In this document: piece by piece, positions 42,723 through 51,576 of the stretch | Numbering within the stretch: position 1 is the stretch's first letter | Layout of the letters: the number at the start of each line of letters is the position of its first letter | DNA from: Aminobacter sp039907765 | GTDB lineage: Bacteria > Pseudomonadota > Alphaproteobacteria > Rhizobiales > Rhizobiaceae | DNA: 64,000 bases | Assembly (NCBI RefSeq): GCF_039907765.1 | Contig: NZ_JARDJI010000002.1 | Span: forward strand, 372,001 to 436,000 | Reading direction: 5' to 3' | Notes under the pieces: generated by a model | Told to the model about the DNA's origin: nothing | Databases searched by the model: none | Seen by the model: the letters and a program-made list of their open reading frames with translations, nothing else | Made by a program: the position numbers and the translations under genes

Positions 42723-42792
42723 GGGAGGTCTTAATGCCAGCATACGACATGTCCTCCCGAGGTATGATCCTGGGTCATTGACCCGGCATACC
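42723..42792 (+). promoter_or_regulatory. possible switch hairpins in the exporter leader
   Basis: GGGAGG (42723-42728) can pair with CCTCCC (42753-42758), hiding the ribosome site of the small frame. A second stem pairs GGTATG (42761-42766) with CATACC (42787-42792) and GGGTC (42772-42776) with GACCC (42780-42784) around an ATT loop. The second stem covers the stop codon of the small frame. This is read from complementarity only; no covariation is available. Confidence 0.35.
42734..42781 (+). CDS. putative 15-codon leader peptide
   Basis: An ATG at 42734 preceded by the strong ribosome site GGGAGG (42723-42728, five-base spacing) opens a 15-residue frame, MPAYDMSSRGMILGH, ending in TGA at 42779-42781. 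I know no homologue. The ribosome site is perfectly complementary to CCTCCC at 42753-42758 within the frame. A second hairpin overlaps the end of the frame. The ABC exporter gene starts 137 bases later on the same strand. It could be a regulatory leader or a chance frame. Confidence 0.35.
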   Translation: MPAYDMSSRGMILGH

Positions 42793-42918
42793 GCCTCCGG
42801 CGTCTCCCTTTCCTGACGCTGCCGTATCGCGACTTCCTGGTTCCGCAAGAATTATTCGTCGCGCTTTTGGACATTCTTTATTCGAGGATGGCGTCGGTTC
42901 CGGCGCCTCAATGACATC

Positions 42919-44721
42919 ATGACTCGTTTTCGTATCGACCTGCGCGGCGGGGCGTTCCGCAGCGTTCTCGGATTCACCTTCCGGCACTGGCAACGTCAGC
43001 CGGTGCGGCTCGCCATCATTTCGGCCGCCGTGCTGGTCTCGACCATGGCCGACGTGCTGACCCCGCTCTATTCCGGGCGCCTGATCGACGCCGTCGCCAG
43101 CGGCGCGGCCAGCGATGCGGTCGCCTGGAATGCTGCCATGGCTGCGTTCTTGACGCTTTTGGCGCTGGCTGCCGGCTCGCTGGTGTTCCGCCACATCGCC
43201 TTCAGCGGCATCATCGAGCTCACCTTGAAGATGATGTCGGACATCGCGTCCGATGCGTTCCACCGCGTTCAGCGCTTCTCCACCGACTGGCATGCCAACA
43301 GCTTCGCCGGTTCGACGGTGCGCAAGGTCACGCGCGGCATGTGGGCGCTCGACCTGCTCAACGACACGCTGCTGGTGGCATTGCTGCCGTCGGTGGTCAT
43401 GCTGGTCGGCTCGACCGTCCTGCTGGGATGGCACTGGCCGATGATGGGGCTCATCATCGCCGTCGGCTCGCTCCTGTTCATCGGCCAGACGGTGATGATG
43501 TCGCTCGGCTTCGTCGCGCCGGCCGCCAGCCTCGCCAACAGCTGGGACACGCGGCTCGGCGGCTCGTTGGCCGATGCCGTCAGCTGCAACTCGGTGGTCA
43601 AGGCATTCGGCGCCGAAGAGCGTGAGGAGGCGCGGCTCGCCAGGGTCATCGGCAAGTGGCGGCACCGGACGGCCCGCACCTGGATGCGCGGCACCTTCAA
43701 CGGGACGGCGCAGAACGTCACCCTGGCGGTGCTTCGTGCAGCGATCATCGGCTTTGCGCTCTATCTCTGGTCGAGCGGACAGGCGAGCGCGGGCGACCTG
43801 GCCTTCGTGCTGACCTCGTTCTTCCTGCTGCAGGGCTACCTGCGGGATGTCGGAATGCACATCCGCAACCTGCAGCGTTCGGTCAACGACATGGAGGAAC
43901 TGGTCGACATCCAGGCGCAGCCGCTGGGCGTCGCCGACCGCGCCGGTGCGGAGCCGATCCAAATCCGCGACGGCGGCATCGAGTTCGATCACGTGACCTT
44001 CCACTACGGCAACCATGCCTTGCCGCTCTACCGGGACTTCTCCGTGAAGATCCGGCCGGGCGAGCGCGTCGGCCTGGTGGGGCACTCGGGCTCGGGCAAG
44101 ACGACCTTCGTCAAGCTCGTCCAGCGCCTCTACGACGTGAGCGAGGGGCGGATCCTGATCGACGGGCAGGACATTGCCCAGGCCAGTCAGTCGTCGCTGC
44201 GTTCTCAGATCGCGATCGTGCAGCAGGAGCCGATCCTGTTCCATCGCTCGCTGGCCGAGAACATCGCCTATGGCCGGCCCGGCGCGTCCCAGGCTCAAAT
44301 CGAGCACGCGGCGAAGCTTGCCAGTGCGCATGACTTCATCAAGCGGCTGCCCAAGGGCTACGGCACGCTGGTGGGCGAGCGCGGCGTCAAGCTGTCGGGC
44401 GGCGAGCGCCAGCGTGTGGCGATCGCGCGCGCCTTCCTGGCCGACGCGCCGATCCTGATCCTGGACGAGGCCACGTCGAGCCTCGATTCGGAATCGGAGG
44501 TGCTGATCCAGGAGGCGATGGAGCGGCTGATGGTGGGGCGCACGACGCTGATCATCGCGCACCGGCTGTCGACGGTGCGGGCGCTCGACCGGCTGCTCGT
44601 CTTCGACCGCGGCAAGATCGTGGAAGAAGGCCGGCACGAAGCGCTCGTCCGCCTCGATGGCGGCATCTATCGCCGCCTGTTCGAGCGCCAAGCCCTGGAA
44701 CTCACCAAGGGCCTCGTCTGA
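42919..44721 (+). CDS. ABC exporter (fused permease and ATPase, type IV)
   Basis: The 600-residue half-transporter has six membrane helices (about residues 25-310) and a C-terminal ATPase with Walker A VGLVGHSGSGKTTFVKLV, the Q-loop VQQEPILFHRSLAENIAYGRP, signature KLSGGERQRVAIARAFL, Walker B ILILDEATSSLD and the switch histidine in IIAHRLSTV. All motifs are intact, so it should work as a homodimer or with a partner. The type exports lipids, peptides or drugs; the substrate is unknown. A possible regulatory leader lies upstream and a terminator follows. Confidence 0.93.
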   Translation: MTRFRIDLRGGAFRSVLGFTFRHWQRQPVRLAIISAAVLVSTMADVLTPLYSGRLIDAVASGAASDAVAWNAAMAAFLTLLALAAGSLVFRHIAFSGIIELTLKMMSDIASDAFHRVQRFSTDWHANSFAGSTVRKVTRGMWALDLLNDTLLVALLPSVVMLVGSTVLLGWHWPMMGLIIAVGSLLFIGQTVMMSLGFVAPAASLANSWDTRLGGSLADAVSCNSVVKAFGAEEREEARLARVIGKWRHRTARTWMRGTFNGTAQNVTLAVLRAAIIGFALYLWSSGQASAGDLAFVLTSFFLLQGYLRDVGMHIRNLQRSVNDMEELVDIQAQPLGVADRAGAEPIQIRDGGIEFDHVTFHYGNHALPLYRDFSVKIRPGERVGLVGHSGSGKTTFVKLVQRLYDVSEGRILIDGQDIAQASQSSLRSQIAIVQQEPILFHRSLAENIAYGRPGASQAQIEHAAKLASAHDFIKRLPKGYGTLVGERGVKLSGGERQRVAIARAFLADAPILILDEATSSLDSESEVLIQEAMERLMVGRTTLIIAHRLSTVRALDRLLVFDRGKIVEEGRHEALVRLDGGIYRRLFERQALELTKGLV

Positions 44722-44727
44722 CGCCTC

Positions 44728-44763
44728 ATGGGCCGCGAGCGATTGCGGCCCATTTGTTGTTTC
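44728..44763 (+). terminator. terminator after the ABC exporter
   Basis: A perfect 9-bp stem (ATGGGCCGC at 44728-44736 with GCGGCCCAT at 44745-44753) has an eight-base loop and is followed by TTTGTTGTTT. The T tract is interrupted, so termination may be partial. Confidence 0.7.
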
Positions 44764-44882
44764 GCCGGTTATATTTAGCCCCTTTGGTCAGCTTCCATTC
44801 GGCGAGGCCTTGCTTTATCTCTGGATGCACGCGGCGGGGGCGCTGCCTTGTCAATGTGAAAGCCATCCGCTACGCCCCGAAC

Positions 44883-46256
44883 ATGACAGTCACCGTTCGC
44901 TTTGCTCCTTCGCCCACCGGCCGCATCCATATCGGCAATGCGCGCACGGCCCTTTTCAACTGGCTGTTCGCCCTCAGGAACCGGGGCCGGTTCATCCAGC
45001 GGTTCGACGACACGGACACGGAGCGCTCGCGCCAGGAATTCGCCGACTCGATCCTCTACGATCTGCATTGGCTCGGCATCTTCCCCGACCAGACCGAGTA
45101 CCAGTCGCGCCGCTTTGCGAGCTACGACGCCGCCGTCGAGACGTTGAAGGCCGCGGGCCTGCTCTATCCCTGCTACGAGACGGCGGAGGAACTCGACCTG
45201 CGCCGCAAGGTGCGGCGCACGCGCGGCATGCCGCCCGTCTATGGGCGCGAGGCGCTGAAACTGACCGACGACGAGCGCGCTGCCCTGGATCAGGATGGCC
45301 GCAGGCCGCATTGGCGCTTCCTGCTGCCCAACTTCGTTTCGGATCCATTCGAGTCCGAGCGGACGGAAGTCCATTGGAACGACCTCGTTCGCGGCGAGGA
45401 GACGGTCGATCTGGCGTCGCTGTCGGATCCCGTGCTGGTGCGCGAGGACGGCACTTACCTCTACACGCTGCCGTCGGTGGTGGACGACATCGAAATGGGT
45501 GTCACGCACATCATCCGGGGCGACGACCATGTAACCAACACGGGCGTCCAGATCGCGCTGTTCAAGGCGCTCGGCGCCGAGCCCCCGGTCTTCGGGCACC
45601 ACAACCTTTTGACGACAGCGTCGGGCGAGGGACTTTCCAAGCGTACCGGCGCGCTGTCGATCGAAAGCCTGCGCGACGGTGGCATCGAGCCGATGTCGGT
45701 GGCGTCGCTCGCGGTTCTGGTGGGCACGTCCGAGAACGTGGCGGCAGCCACCAACCTTTCGGAACTCGCCGAGAAATTCGATCCGGCATCGACTTCAAAG
45801 TCTGCCGCCAAGTTCGATCCCGACGAACTCGTCGTGCTCAACCGTGCGCTGCTGCATCACATGCCGTTCGCCGAGGTGCGCGACCGGCTGATGCTGCTCG
45901 GCATCAGCGGCGAGCATGCGGAGACGTTCTGGGTGGCCGTGCGCGGCAATCTCGACAGGCTCAGCGACGCGGGCACATGGTGGCGCATCCTCCGCGATGG
46001 ACCGCAGCAGGCGGCGGAACTGCCCGAGGAGGACCGCGAATTCGTCGGCCAGGCGTTCGATCTGCTGCCCGAAGAGCCATGGGACGGCGATGTCTGGAAG
46101 GACTGGACCGCCAAGGTGCGGAAGGCGACCGGCCGCAAGGGCAAGGCCCTGTTCATGCCGCTGCGGTTGGCGCTCACTGGACTGGAGTCGGGACCGGAAC
46201 TCGCAGATCTGTTGCCCCTGGTGGGTCGGGAAGGAACTTTGGCCCGACGACCCTGA
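44883..46256 (+). CDS. gltX: glutamyl-tRNA synthetase
   Basis: This class I synthetase charges tRNA with glutamate. The 457-residue protein has the HIGH-like motif FAPSPTGRIHIGNARTALFNWLFA near the N-terminus, RFDDTDTERSRQEF, HIIRGDDHVTNTGVQIALF and the KMSKS-like motif GLSKRTG, then a helical anticodon-binding part. The PTGRIHIGN form fits the second GluRS type of alphaproteobacteria, which carry two gltX genes and make Gln-tRNA by amidation. The ATG at 44883 follows the family. Its last 83 bases overlap the DUF2865 gene on the other strand. Confidence 0.95.
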   Translation: MTVTVRFAPSPTGRIHIGNARTALFNWLFALRNRGRFIQRFDDTDTERSRQEFADSILYDLHWLGIFPDQTEYQSRRFASYDAAVETLKAAGLLYPCYETAEELDLRRKVRRTRGMPPVYGREALKLTDDERAALDQDGRRPHWRFLLPNFVSDPFESERTEVHWNDLVRGEETVDLASLSDPVLVREDGTYLYTLPSVVDDIEMGVTHIIRGDDHVTNTGVQIALFKALGAEPPVFGHHNLLTTASGEGLSKRTGALSIESLRDGGIEPMSVASLAVLVGTSENVAAATNLSELAEKFDPASTSKSAAKFDPDELVVLNRALLHHMPFAEVRDRLMLLGISGEHAETFWVAVRGNLDRLSDAGTWWRILRDGPQQAAELPEEDREFVGQAFDLLPEEPWDGDVWKDWTAKVRKATGRKGKALFMPLRLALTGLESGPELADLLPLVGREGTLARRP

Positions 46257-47226
46257 CCTTGCGGTCCGGATCGGGCCTGGCTGCCGGCGTCGCCGGCATC
46301 GGCTTTTCTGCGTCGACTGGCGCCTTGTTCGATTGCGGGATCGGCCGGCCTTCACCCGCGAGGATCGAGAAGCTGCTGTCCTGCCTGGCGTTGCAGCCGC
46401 AATCCGGCGTGCGCGGCAGGCCGGTCCGTTTGTACCGATAGGCCGATGGCAGCTCGCGGTAGGGTTCGGCCGTCCGTGCGGACACCATGTCTTCCTGCGC
46501 TTCGCCGTCGGCGAGATGATAGAACAGCTCGGTGCCCGGGCACGCCGCCTCGCACCTCTTCTGGTCGCGCTCGAAGTCGGAAAGCGCTGCGCCGTTCGAC
46601 ATCGGGAAAAAATAGCCGTCGCAGGTTCGGACGCAGAGTGTGCGAAATTCGCCGCCGCCCGATCCTTCGCCTTTGCCGATGACGATCCGCTTGGGATAGC
46701 GACCGTCGTCCGCCGCGTCCCGGCTTGCCCCGCCGCGGATGATCGTGCCGCCCAAAACCTCCTCGAACAGGTCCTGGTCGCTCGCACCTGCCTCGGCATC
46801 CGGTTCCTGCCGGGGGCAGTCATTGGCGGCGAGCGCGTCCAGCAGCCTTGCCCGCTCGCGCGTCTCGGAAAGCTCGGCCAGCCGGCTCTCCAGGTCTTCG
46901 AGATTGCGGGCCATCTCGTCGATCTTGGCGTTCAGGCCCGCGCATTCGGCGATCATCTCGCCGGCGATCGCCCGGTCGCAGCCGAAATCGGCGGCCTCGC
47001 CGCGGGCCAGGTCGATCTCGCTGCGCTGGATTTCCGCCGCTTCCCGGTATCGTGCCGCCTCCGGCGAACCTTCTTCCGACAACCGCGCCAACTCCGCCTG
47101 CAACTGTCGGCAAAGACGCGACGCCGCAACCGCGCCGTCGGCCGCGAGCAGGGCCAACGCCATACCGGCGAAGGCCGCCAACAGGCGGCCGCCAGGGCGT
47201 TCCTTGTTATCGCATCGCCAATACAT
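46174..47226 (-). CDS. DUF2865 secreted or membrane-anchored protein
   Basis: The 350-residue protein has an N-terminal signal or anchor (LLAAFAGMALALLAADGAVAA). A coiled region of about 100 residues (residues 38-140) follows. The cysteine-rich DUF2865 core is FRTLCVRTCDGYFFPMSNGAALSDFERDQKRCEAACPGTELFYH, and the C-terminus is proline-rich and likely disordered. The function is unknown; the family is alphaproteobacterial and seems cell-envelope related. The last 83 bases are antisense to the 3' end of gltX, so one transcript must read through the other coding end. The start is uncertain (ATG at 47226 or upstream). Confidence 0.85.
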   Translation of the reverse strand: MYWRCDNKERPGGRLLAAFAGMALALLAADGAVAASRLCRQLQAELARLSEEGSPEAARYREAAEIQRSEIDLARGEAADFGCDRAIAGEMIAECAGLNAKIDEMARNLEDLESRLAELSETRERARLLDALAANDCPRQEPDAEAGASDQDLFEEVLGGTIIRGGASRDAADDGRYPKRIVIGKGEGSGGGEFRTLCVRTCDGYFFPMSNGAALSDFERDQKRCEAACPGTELFYHLADGEAQEDMVSARTAEPYRELPSAYRYKRTGLPRTPDCGCNARQDSSFSILAGEGRPIPQSNKAPVDAEKPMPATPAARPDPDRKVRVVGPKFLPDPPGATDLRVPVPTPVQ

Positions 47227-47306
47227 GCCACCAGCCGCTGTTGCAGCCAAAGGCTAGCCTCGACCCGTTAACCGTTCCTTGGGGCCGCGCTCGAGTTCCA
47301 GATGCT

Positions 47307-49619
47307 CTACGCCTGAGCCCGCTGCGAGGCCTCGACCACGGCCAGCGCCGTCATGTTGACGATGCCGCGCGAGGTGACCGAAGGCGTCAGGATGTGCGCC
47401 GGCTGGGCCGTTCCGAGCAGGATCGGCCCGACATGGAGCGCGTCCATCATCGTCTTGACCGTGGTGAGCGCGATGTTGGCGGCGTCGAGGTTCGGGAACA
47501 CCAGGAGGTTGGCTTCGCCCTTCAGGCTCGAATGCGGGTAGACGCGGTGGCGCAGCGCTTCGGAAAGTGCCGAATCGCCGTGCATTTCGCCGTCACTGGC
47601 AAGCTCCGGGGCGAGGCGCTTCAGGATCGCCGCAGCCTCCCGCATCTTCAGTGCGCCGGCCGATTCGCGCGAGCCGAAGTTCGAATGCGACAGCAATGCC
47701 GCCTTCGGTTCGATGCCGAAGCGGCGGATCTCGTCGGCCGCCAGCATGGTCATTTCGGCGATCTCCTCCGCGGTGGGATCGATCGTCACATAGGTGTCGG
47801 TGAAGAACAGCACGCCGCGCTGGGTGATCAGCATCGACAGGGCCGAGAGGTCGCGGTCCTTGACGCCCTCGCGCACGCCGACGATCAGCTGGACGTTGCG
47901 CAGGTGGCGCTCGAAGCGGCCCTCCAGGCCGCAGATCATGGCGTCGGCGTCGCCGCGCTTGAGCGCAATCGCGGCGATCACCGTATTGTTGGTGCGCACC
48001 ATGGTGCGGGCCGCCTCCGGCGTGATGCCCCGCCGGCCGCCGAGTTCGATCAGGTGGTCGACATAGTGGCGGTAGCGAGGATCGTCCTCGGGATTGATGA
48101 CCTCGAAGTCGATGCCCGGGCGGATGCGCAGGCCATAGCGCTTCGAGCGCACCTCGATGACATGCGGGCGCCCGATGAGGATGGGCTTGGCCAGGTTCTC
48201 CTCGATCACGACCTGGGCCGCACGCAGCACGCGCTCGTCCTCGCCATCGGCATAGATGACCCGCTTGGCCGCCGCCTGCTTGGCGTTGGAGAAGATCGGC
48301 TTCATCACCAGGCCGGAGCGGAAGACGAAGCGGTTGAGCTTGTCGACATAGGCGGTGAAATCGGTGATCGGCCGGCTGGCCACGCCGCTGTCGCAGGCCG
48401 CCTTGGCGACGGCGGGCGCGATACGCAGGATGAGCCGCGGGTCAAAGGGCGAGGGGATAAGGAAATCGGGCCCGAAGGTCGGCGTCTCGCCGGAATAGGC
48501 GCGGGCGGCGACGTCGGACGGCTCTTCGCGGGCAAGGGCTGCGATCGCCCGCACCGCCGCCATCTTCATTTCCTCGTTGATCGCGCGTGCGCCGCAGTCG
48601 AGCGCGCCGCGGAAGATGTAGGGGAAGCAGAGCACGTTGTTGACCTGGTTCGGGAAATCCGAACGGCCGGTGCAGATCATCGCGTCGGGACGCGCCGCGC
48701 GCGCCTCTTCCGGCATGATCTCCGGCTTCGGGTTGGCGAGCGCCAGGATCAGCGGCCTTTCCGCCATCTCCGTGAGAAGTTCGGGCTTAAGCACGCCCGC
48801 CGCGGACAGGCCGAGGAACACGTCGGCGCCGCCGATGACGTCGGCGAGGGTGCGCGCGTTGGTGTCCTTGACGTAGGGATCCTTCCAGCGGTCCATCTCG
48901 TCTGTCCGCCCCTTGTAGGCGACGCCGAAGCGGTCGGTGACCCAGATGTTCTCGACCTTGGCGCCGAGCGAGACCAGGAGATTGAGGCAGGCGAGCGCCG
49001 CCGCGCCCGCGCCCGACGTCACGATCTTGACGTCCTCGATCTTCTTGCCGGCGAGTTCGAGGCCGTTGAGAACCGCGGCCGCGACGATGATGGCGGTTCC
49101 GTGCTGGTCGTCGTGGAAGACGGGGATGTCCATCCTGGCCTTGAGCTGGGCCTCGACCTCGAAGCACTCGGGCGCCTTGATGTCCTCGAGATTGATGCCG
49201 CCGAAGGTCGGCTCGAGCGCGGCGATGGTGCTGACCATCTGGTCGATCTCGGGTGCATCGATCTCGATGTCGAAGACGTCGATGCCGGCGAACTTCTTGA
49301 ACAGAACGGCCTTGCCTTCCATGACCGGCTTGGAGGCCAGTGGGCCAATGTTGCCGAGGCCGAGCACGGCGGTGCCGTTGGAGATCACGGCGACCAGGTT
49401 GGCACGGCCGGTATAGTCGGCGGCAGTCTCGGGATCGTCCTTGATGGCGAGGCAGGGAGCGGCGACGCCGGGCGAATAGGCGAGGGCCAGGTCGCGCTGG
49501 TTGCCGAGCGGCTTCGTGGCCTGGATCTCCAGCTTTCCCGGGACGGGGCTCTTGTGGAAGAAGAGCGCGGCCTGGTCGAGGTCCGACAGCGGCTCCTTCT
49601 TCTTGTCGTCCCCGGCCAT
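47307..49619 (-). CDS. maeB: NADP-dependent malic enzyme (MaeB type)
   Basis: The enzyme decarboxylates malate to pyruvate with NADP+ (or NAD+). The 770-residue protein has an N-terminal malic-enzyme domain (about 1-430; RDLALAYSPGVAAPCLAI, VISNGTAVLGLGNIGPLASKPVMEGKAVLFKKFAGIDVFDIEI, IPVFHDDQHGTAI, IVTSGAGAAALACL). It is fused to a C-terminal phosphotransacetylase-like domain (about 440-770) that is regulatory and not catalytic in this family. The ATG at 49619 follows AGGAG. The length and fusion are those of rhizobial malic enzymes. Choosing between the NAD form (Dme) and NADP form (Tme) needs alignment. Confidence 0.95.
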   Translation of the reverse strand: MAGDDKKKEPLSDLDQAALFFHKSPVPGKLEIQATKPLGNQRDLALAYSPGVAAPCLAIKDDPETAADYTGRANLVAVISNGTAVLGLGNIGPLASKPVMEGKAVLFKKFAGIDVFDIEIDAPEIDQMVSTIAALEPTFGGINLEDIKAPECFEVEAQLKARMDIPVFHDDQHGTAIIVAAAVLNGLELAGKKIEDVKIVTSGAGAAALACLNLLVSLGAKVENIWVTDRFGVAYKGRTDEMDRWKDPYVKDTNARTLADVIGGADVFLGLSAAGVLKPELLTEMAERPLILALANPKPEIMPEEARAARPDAMICTGRSDFPNQVNNVLCFPYIFRGALDCGARAINEEMKMAAVRAIAALAREEPSDVAARAYSGETPTFGPDFLIPSPFDPRLILRIAPAVAKAACDSGVASRPITDFTAYVDKLNRFVFRSGLVMKPIFSNAKQAAAKRVIYADGEDERVLRAAQVVIEENLAKPILIGRPHVIEVRSKRYGLRIRPGIDFEVINPEDDPRYRHYVDHLIELGGRRGITPEAARTMVRTNNTVIAAIALKRGDADAMICGLEGRFERHLRNVQLIVGVREGVKDRDLSALSMLITQRGVLFFTDTYVTIDPTAEEIAEMTMLAADEIRRFGIEPKAALLSHSNFGSRESAGALKMREAAAILKRLAPELASDGEMHGDSALSEALRHRVYPHSSLKGEANLLVFPNLDAANIALTTVKTMMDALHVGPILLGTAQPAHILTPSVTSRGIVNMTALAVVEASQRAQA

Positions 49620-49800
49620 GTCCAGCTCCTTCAAAATTAGTTTCAAAGGCCGTTATTAGCACGGCCTGCGCAATTTTCGAGGCATCAACGGCCAAATGGA
49701 CGTTGAATCACTTTCAAAAGCCGGAAGTGCAATCATTCCAGCTACTTGTGGGCGGCGGTTGAAATGCAGATTCGGTCTTTTGTGAGGCTGAGCGGGCGCA

Positions 49801-49819
49801 GCGCGTCCATGGGACGCGC
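49801..49819 (-). other. stem-loop downstream of the SDR gene
   Basis: GCGCGTCC (49801-49808) and GGACGCGC (49812-49819) form a perfect 8-bp stem with an ATG loop, 41 bases after the SDR stop. There is no T run in the direction of transcription, so it is a weak terminator or a stabilising 3' hairpin. Confidence 0.4.
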
Positions 49820-49859
49820 AGGCTGACCTGTTCATAGGGTGGTCCAGGCGCCGCGAAGG

Positions 49860-50639
49860 CTAGAAGGAACTCACATAGAGCCCGCCGTCGACCGGTATGT
49901 TCTGCCCGGTCATGTAACCCGCGTGGACAGAACACAGGAAGGCGCAGATCTGGCCGAACTCCTCCGGCGTGCCGAGCCGGCCGGCGGGGACGCCGGCGCC
50001 GAGGCGGGCGCGCCTCGCGGCACCTTCCGCTGGGTCCTCGATGCTTCCCGGTTCGTGCGGGCCGCGCAGGCGGTCGGTGTCGAGCTTGCCAGGCAGCATG
50101 TTGTTGATGGTGACGTTCCGGTCGGCGACCGTACGCGCCACGCCGGCTAGGAAAGCCGTCAGGCCTGCACGCGCGCCGGACGACAGGTCGAGGCCGGGAA
50201 TTGGCGTATAGACCGACAGCGAGGTGATGTTGACGATGCGGCCGAAGCCGCGCGTGGCCATGCCGTCGATCACCGCTTTGATGAGTTCGATCGGCGTGAC
50301 CATGTTGTTGGTGACGCCGGCGAGGATCTTCTCGCGGTCGAGTTCGCGGAAATCGCGATAGGGCGGACCGCCGTTGTTGTTGACCAGGATATCGGGTTCA
50401 GGGCAGGCGGCGAGCAGCGCTTTCTGCACCGCCGGCTCCGAGATGTCGCCGACGATCTCGGTTACCTGTACCCCGTAGCGCTGGCGGATTTCGGTGGCGG
50501 TGCGGCTGAGGGCGCGGGCGTCGCGACCGTTGAGGAAAAGCTCGCAGCCGGCCTCCGCCAGCGCCATGGCGCAACCCTTGCCGAGACCCTTGCTCGAAGC
50601 GCAGACGATAGCCTTCTTCCCGCGGATGCCGAGATCCAT
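49860..50639 (-). CDS. atypical SDR family oxidoreductase lacking the catalytic Tyr-Lys pair
   Basis: The 259-residue protein has the SDR Rossmann fold: KKAIVCASSKGLGKGCAMALAEAG, DILVNNNGGPPYRDF, GFGRIVNITSLSVYTPIPGLDLSSGARAGLTAFLAGVARTVADRNVTINNMLPG, and DGGLYVSSF at the end. At the usual YxxxK position it reads SSGARAG, with Ser and Arg where Tyr and Lys are expected, although the serine at the upstream site (ITSLS) is kept. The same substitution is common in one rhizobial SDR subgroup. Either it uses other residues or it is a binding protein. It stands alone, convergent with nothing nearby. Confidence 0.87.
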   Translation of the reverse strand: MDLGIRGKKAIVCASSKGLGKGCAMALAEAGCELFLNGRDARALSRTATEIRQRYGVQVTEIVGDISEPAVQKALLAACPEPDILVNNNGGPPYRDFRELDREKILAGVTNNMVTPIELIKAVIDGMATRGFGRIVNITSLSVYTPIPGLDLSSGARAGLTAFLAGVARTVADRNVTINNMLPGKLDTDRLRGPHEPGSIEDPAEGAARRARLGAGVPAGRLGTPEEFGQICAFLCSVHAGYMTGQNIPVDGGLYVSSF

Positions 50640-50757
50640 GATGCGTTCTCCTGTCGGTGGTGGCGCAGCCTAGAACCGCCGCGCCCGAGCCGCAACCGTC
50701 ATACGCCTGTTGCATGAATCTGGGCATAGCCACGGCAAAAGCAACGGGTCGAATGCC

Positions 50758-51576
50758 ATGTCCGGCACGAGCACACGCAATTTCCGCACGCTGTTCATCT
50801 CCGACGTGCACCTGGGGTCGAAGGCCGCGAAGGCCGAATTCCTCATCGACTTCCTGCGCCATCACGAGGCCGAGAAGATCTTCCTGGTCGGCGACATCGT
50901 CGACGGCTGGCGCCTGCGCCGGCAGTGGCACTGGCCGCAGCTTCACAACGACGTTGTCCAGAAGCTGCTGCGCCAGGCGCGCAAGGGAACCGAGATCACC
51001 TACATCGCCGGCAACCACGACGAATTCGCCCGCAATTTCCAGGGCGTGCATTTCGGCGGCATCGTCGTCGCCGACCGCGCCATCCACGAGGCCGCCGACG
51101 GCAAGCGCTTCCTCGTCATCCATGGCGACCAGTTCGATGCCGTCGTCCAGAATGCGCGCTGGCTCGCCTATCTCGGCGACTTCGCCTACGACGCGGCGAT
51201 GGCGACGAACCGCGTGGTGGCGCGCTTCCGCCGTACCTTCGGCATGCCCTATTGGTCGTTCTCTTCCTGGGCCAAGGTGAAGGTGAAGAAGGCGGTGAAC
51301 TTCATCGGTGCCTTCCAGCAGGTCCTGACCGAGGAAGCCCGGCGCTCGGAAGTGGAGGGCGTCATCTGCGGCCATATCCACCACCCCGCGATCGAGGATT
51401 TCGATGGCATCCAGTACATCAACACCGGCGATTGGGTGGAAAACTGCACCGCCGTGGCCGAGAATTTCGACGGCAGCTTCGTCATCCTGCGCTGGCCGCA
51501 TGTGATGGCGGGCAGGCTGGTGAACGAGCCCTTCGTGCCGGTGGCGATCGATCAGGCGGTCGGCAAGGCGGCCTGA
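50758..51576 (+). CDS. calcineurin-like phosphoesterase, LpxH-type UDP-2,3-diacylglucosamine diphosphatase family
   Basis: The 272-residue protein has the metallophosphatase motifs FISDVHLGS, LVGDIVDGW, YIAGNHDEF, VIHGDQFDAVV and VEGVICGHIHHPAIED, followed by INTGDWVENCTAV. This arrangement is that of the LpxH/UDP-2,3-diacylglucosamine pyrophosphatase-like family. LpxH itself is a lipid A enzyme, but alphaproteobacteria usually use LpxI for that step. This homologue may therefore have another lipid pyrophosphate substrate. The ATG at 50758 is used; a TTG at 50710 extends the frame. The 282-base gap after it (51577-51858) holds nothing I can name. Confidence 0.85.
   Translation: MSGTSTRNFRTLFISDVHLGSKAAKAEFLIDFLRHHEAEKIFLVGDIVDGWRLRRQWHWPQLHNDVVQKLLRQARKGTEITYIAGNHDEFARNFQGVHFGGIVVADRAIHEAADGKRFLVIHGDQFDAVVQNARWLAYLGDFAYDAAMATNRVVARFRRTFGMPYWSFSSWAKVKVKKAVNFIGAFQQVLTEEARRSEVEGVICGHIHHPAIEDFDGIQYINTGDWVENCTAVAENFDGSFVILRWPHVMAGRLVNEPFVPVAIDQAVGKAA

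Larger units (their letters stand above)
42578..42918. other. intergenic region before the ABC exporter
   Basis: These 341 bases lie between the divergent arsR and ABC exporter genes. They hold the candidate ArsR operator (42587-42602), a 15-codon ORF with a strong ribosome site (42734-42781) and two alternative hairpins around it. About 125 bases from 42793 to 42918 show nothing I can name. Confidence 0.5.

Noticed and set aside
46848..49640. 930-codon plus-strand frame opposite the malic enzyme gene
   Set aside because: It mirrors maeB almost exactly and has an Arg/His/Asp-rich translation without any recognisable motif. MaeB is certain.
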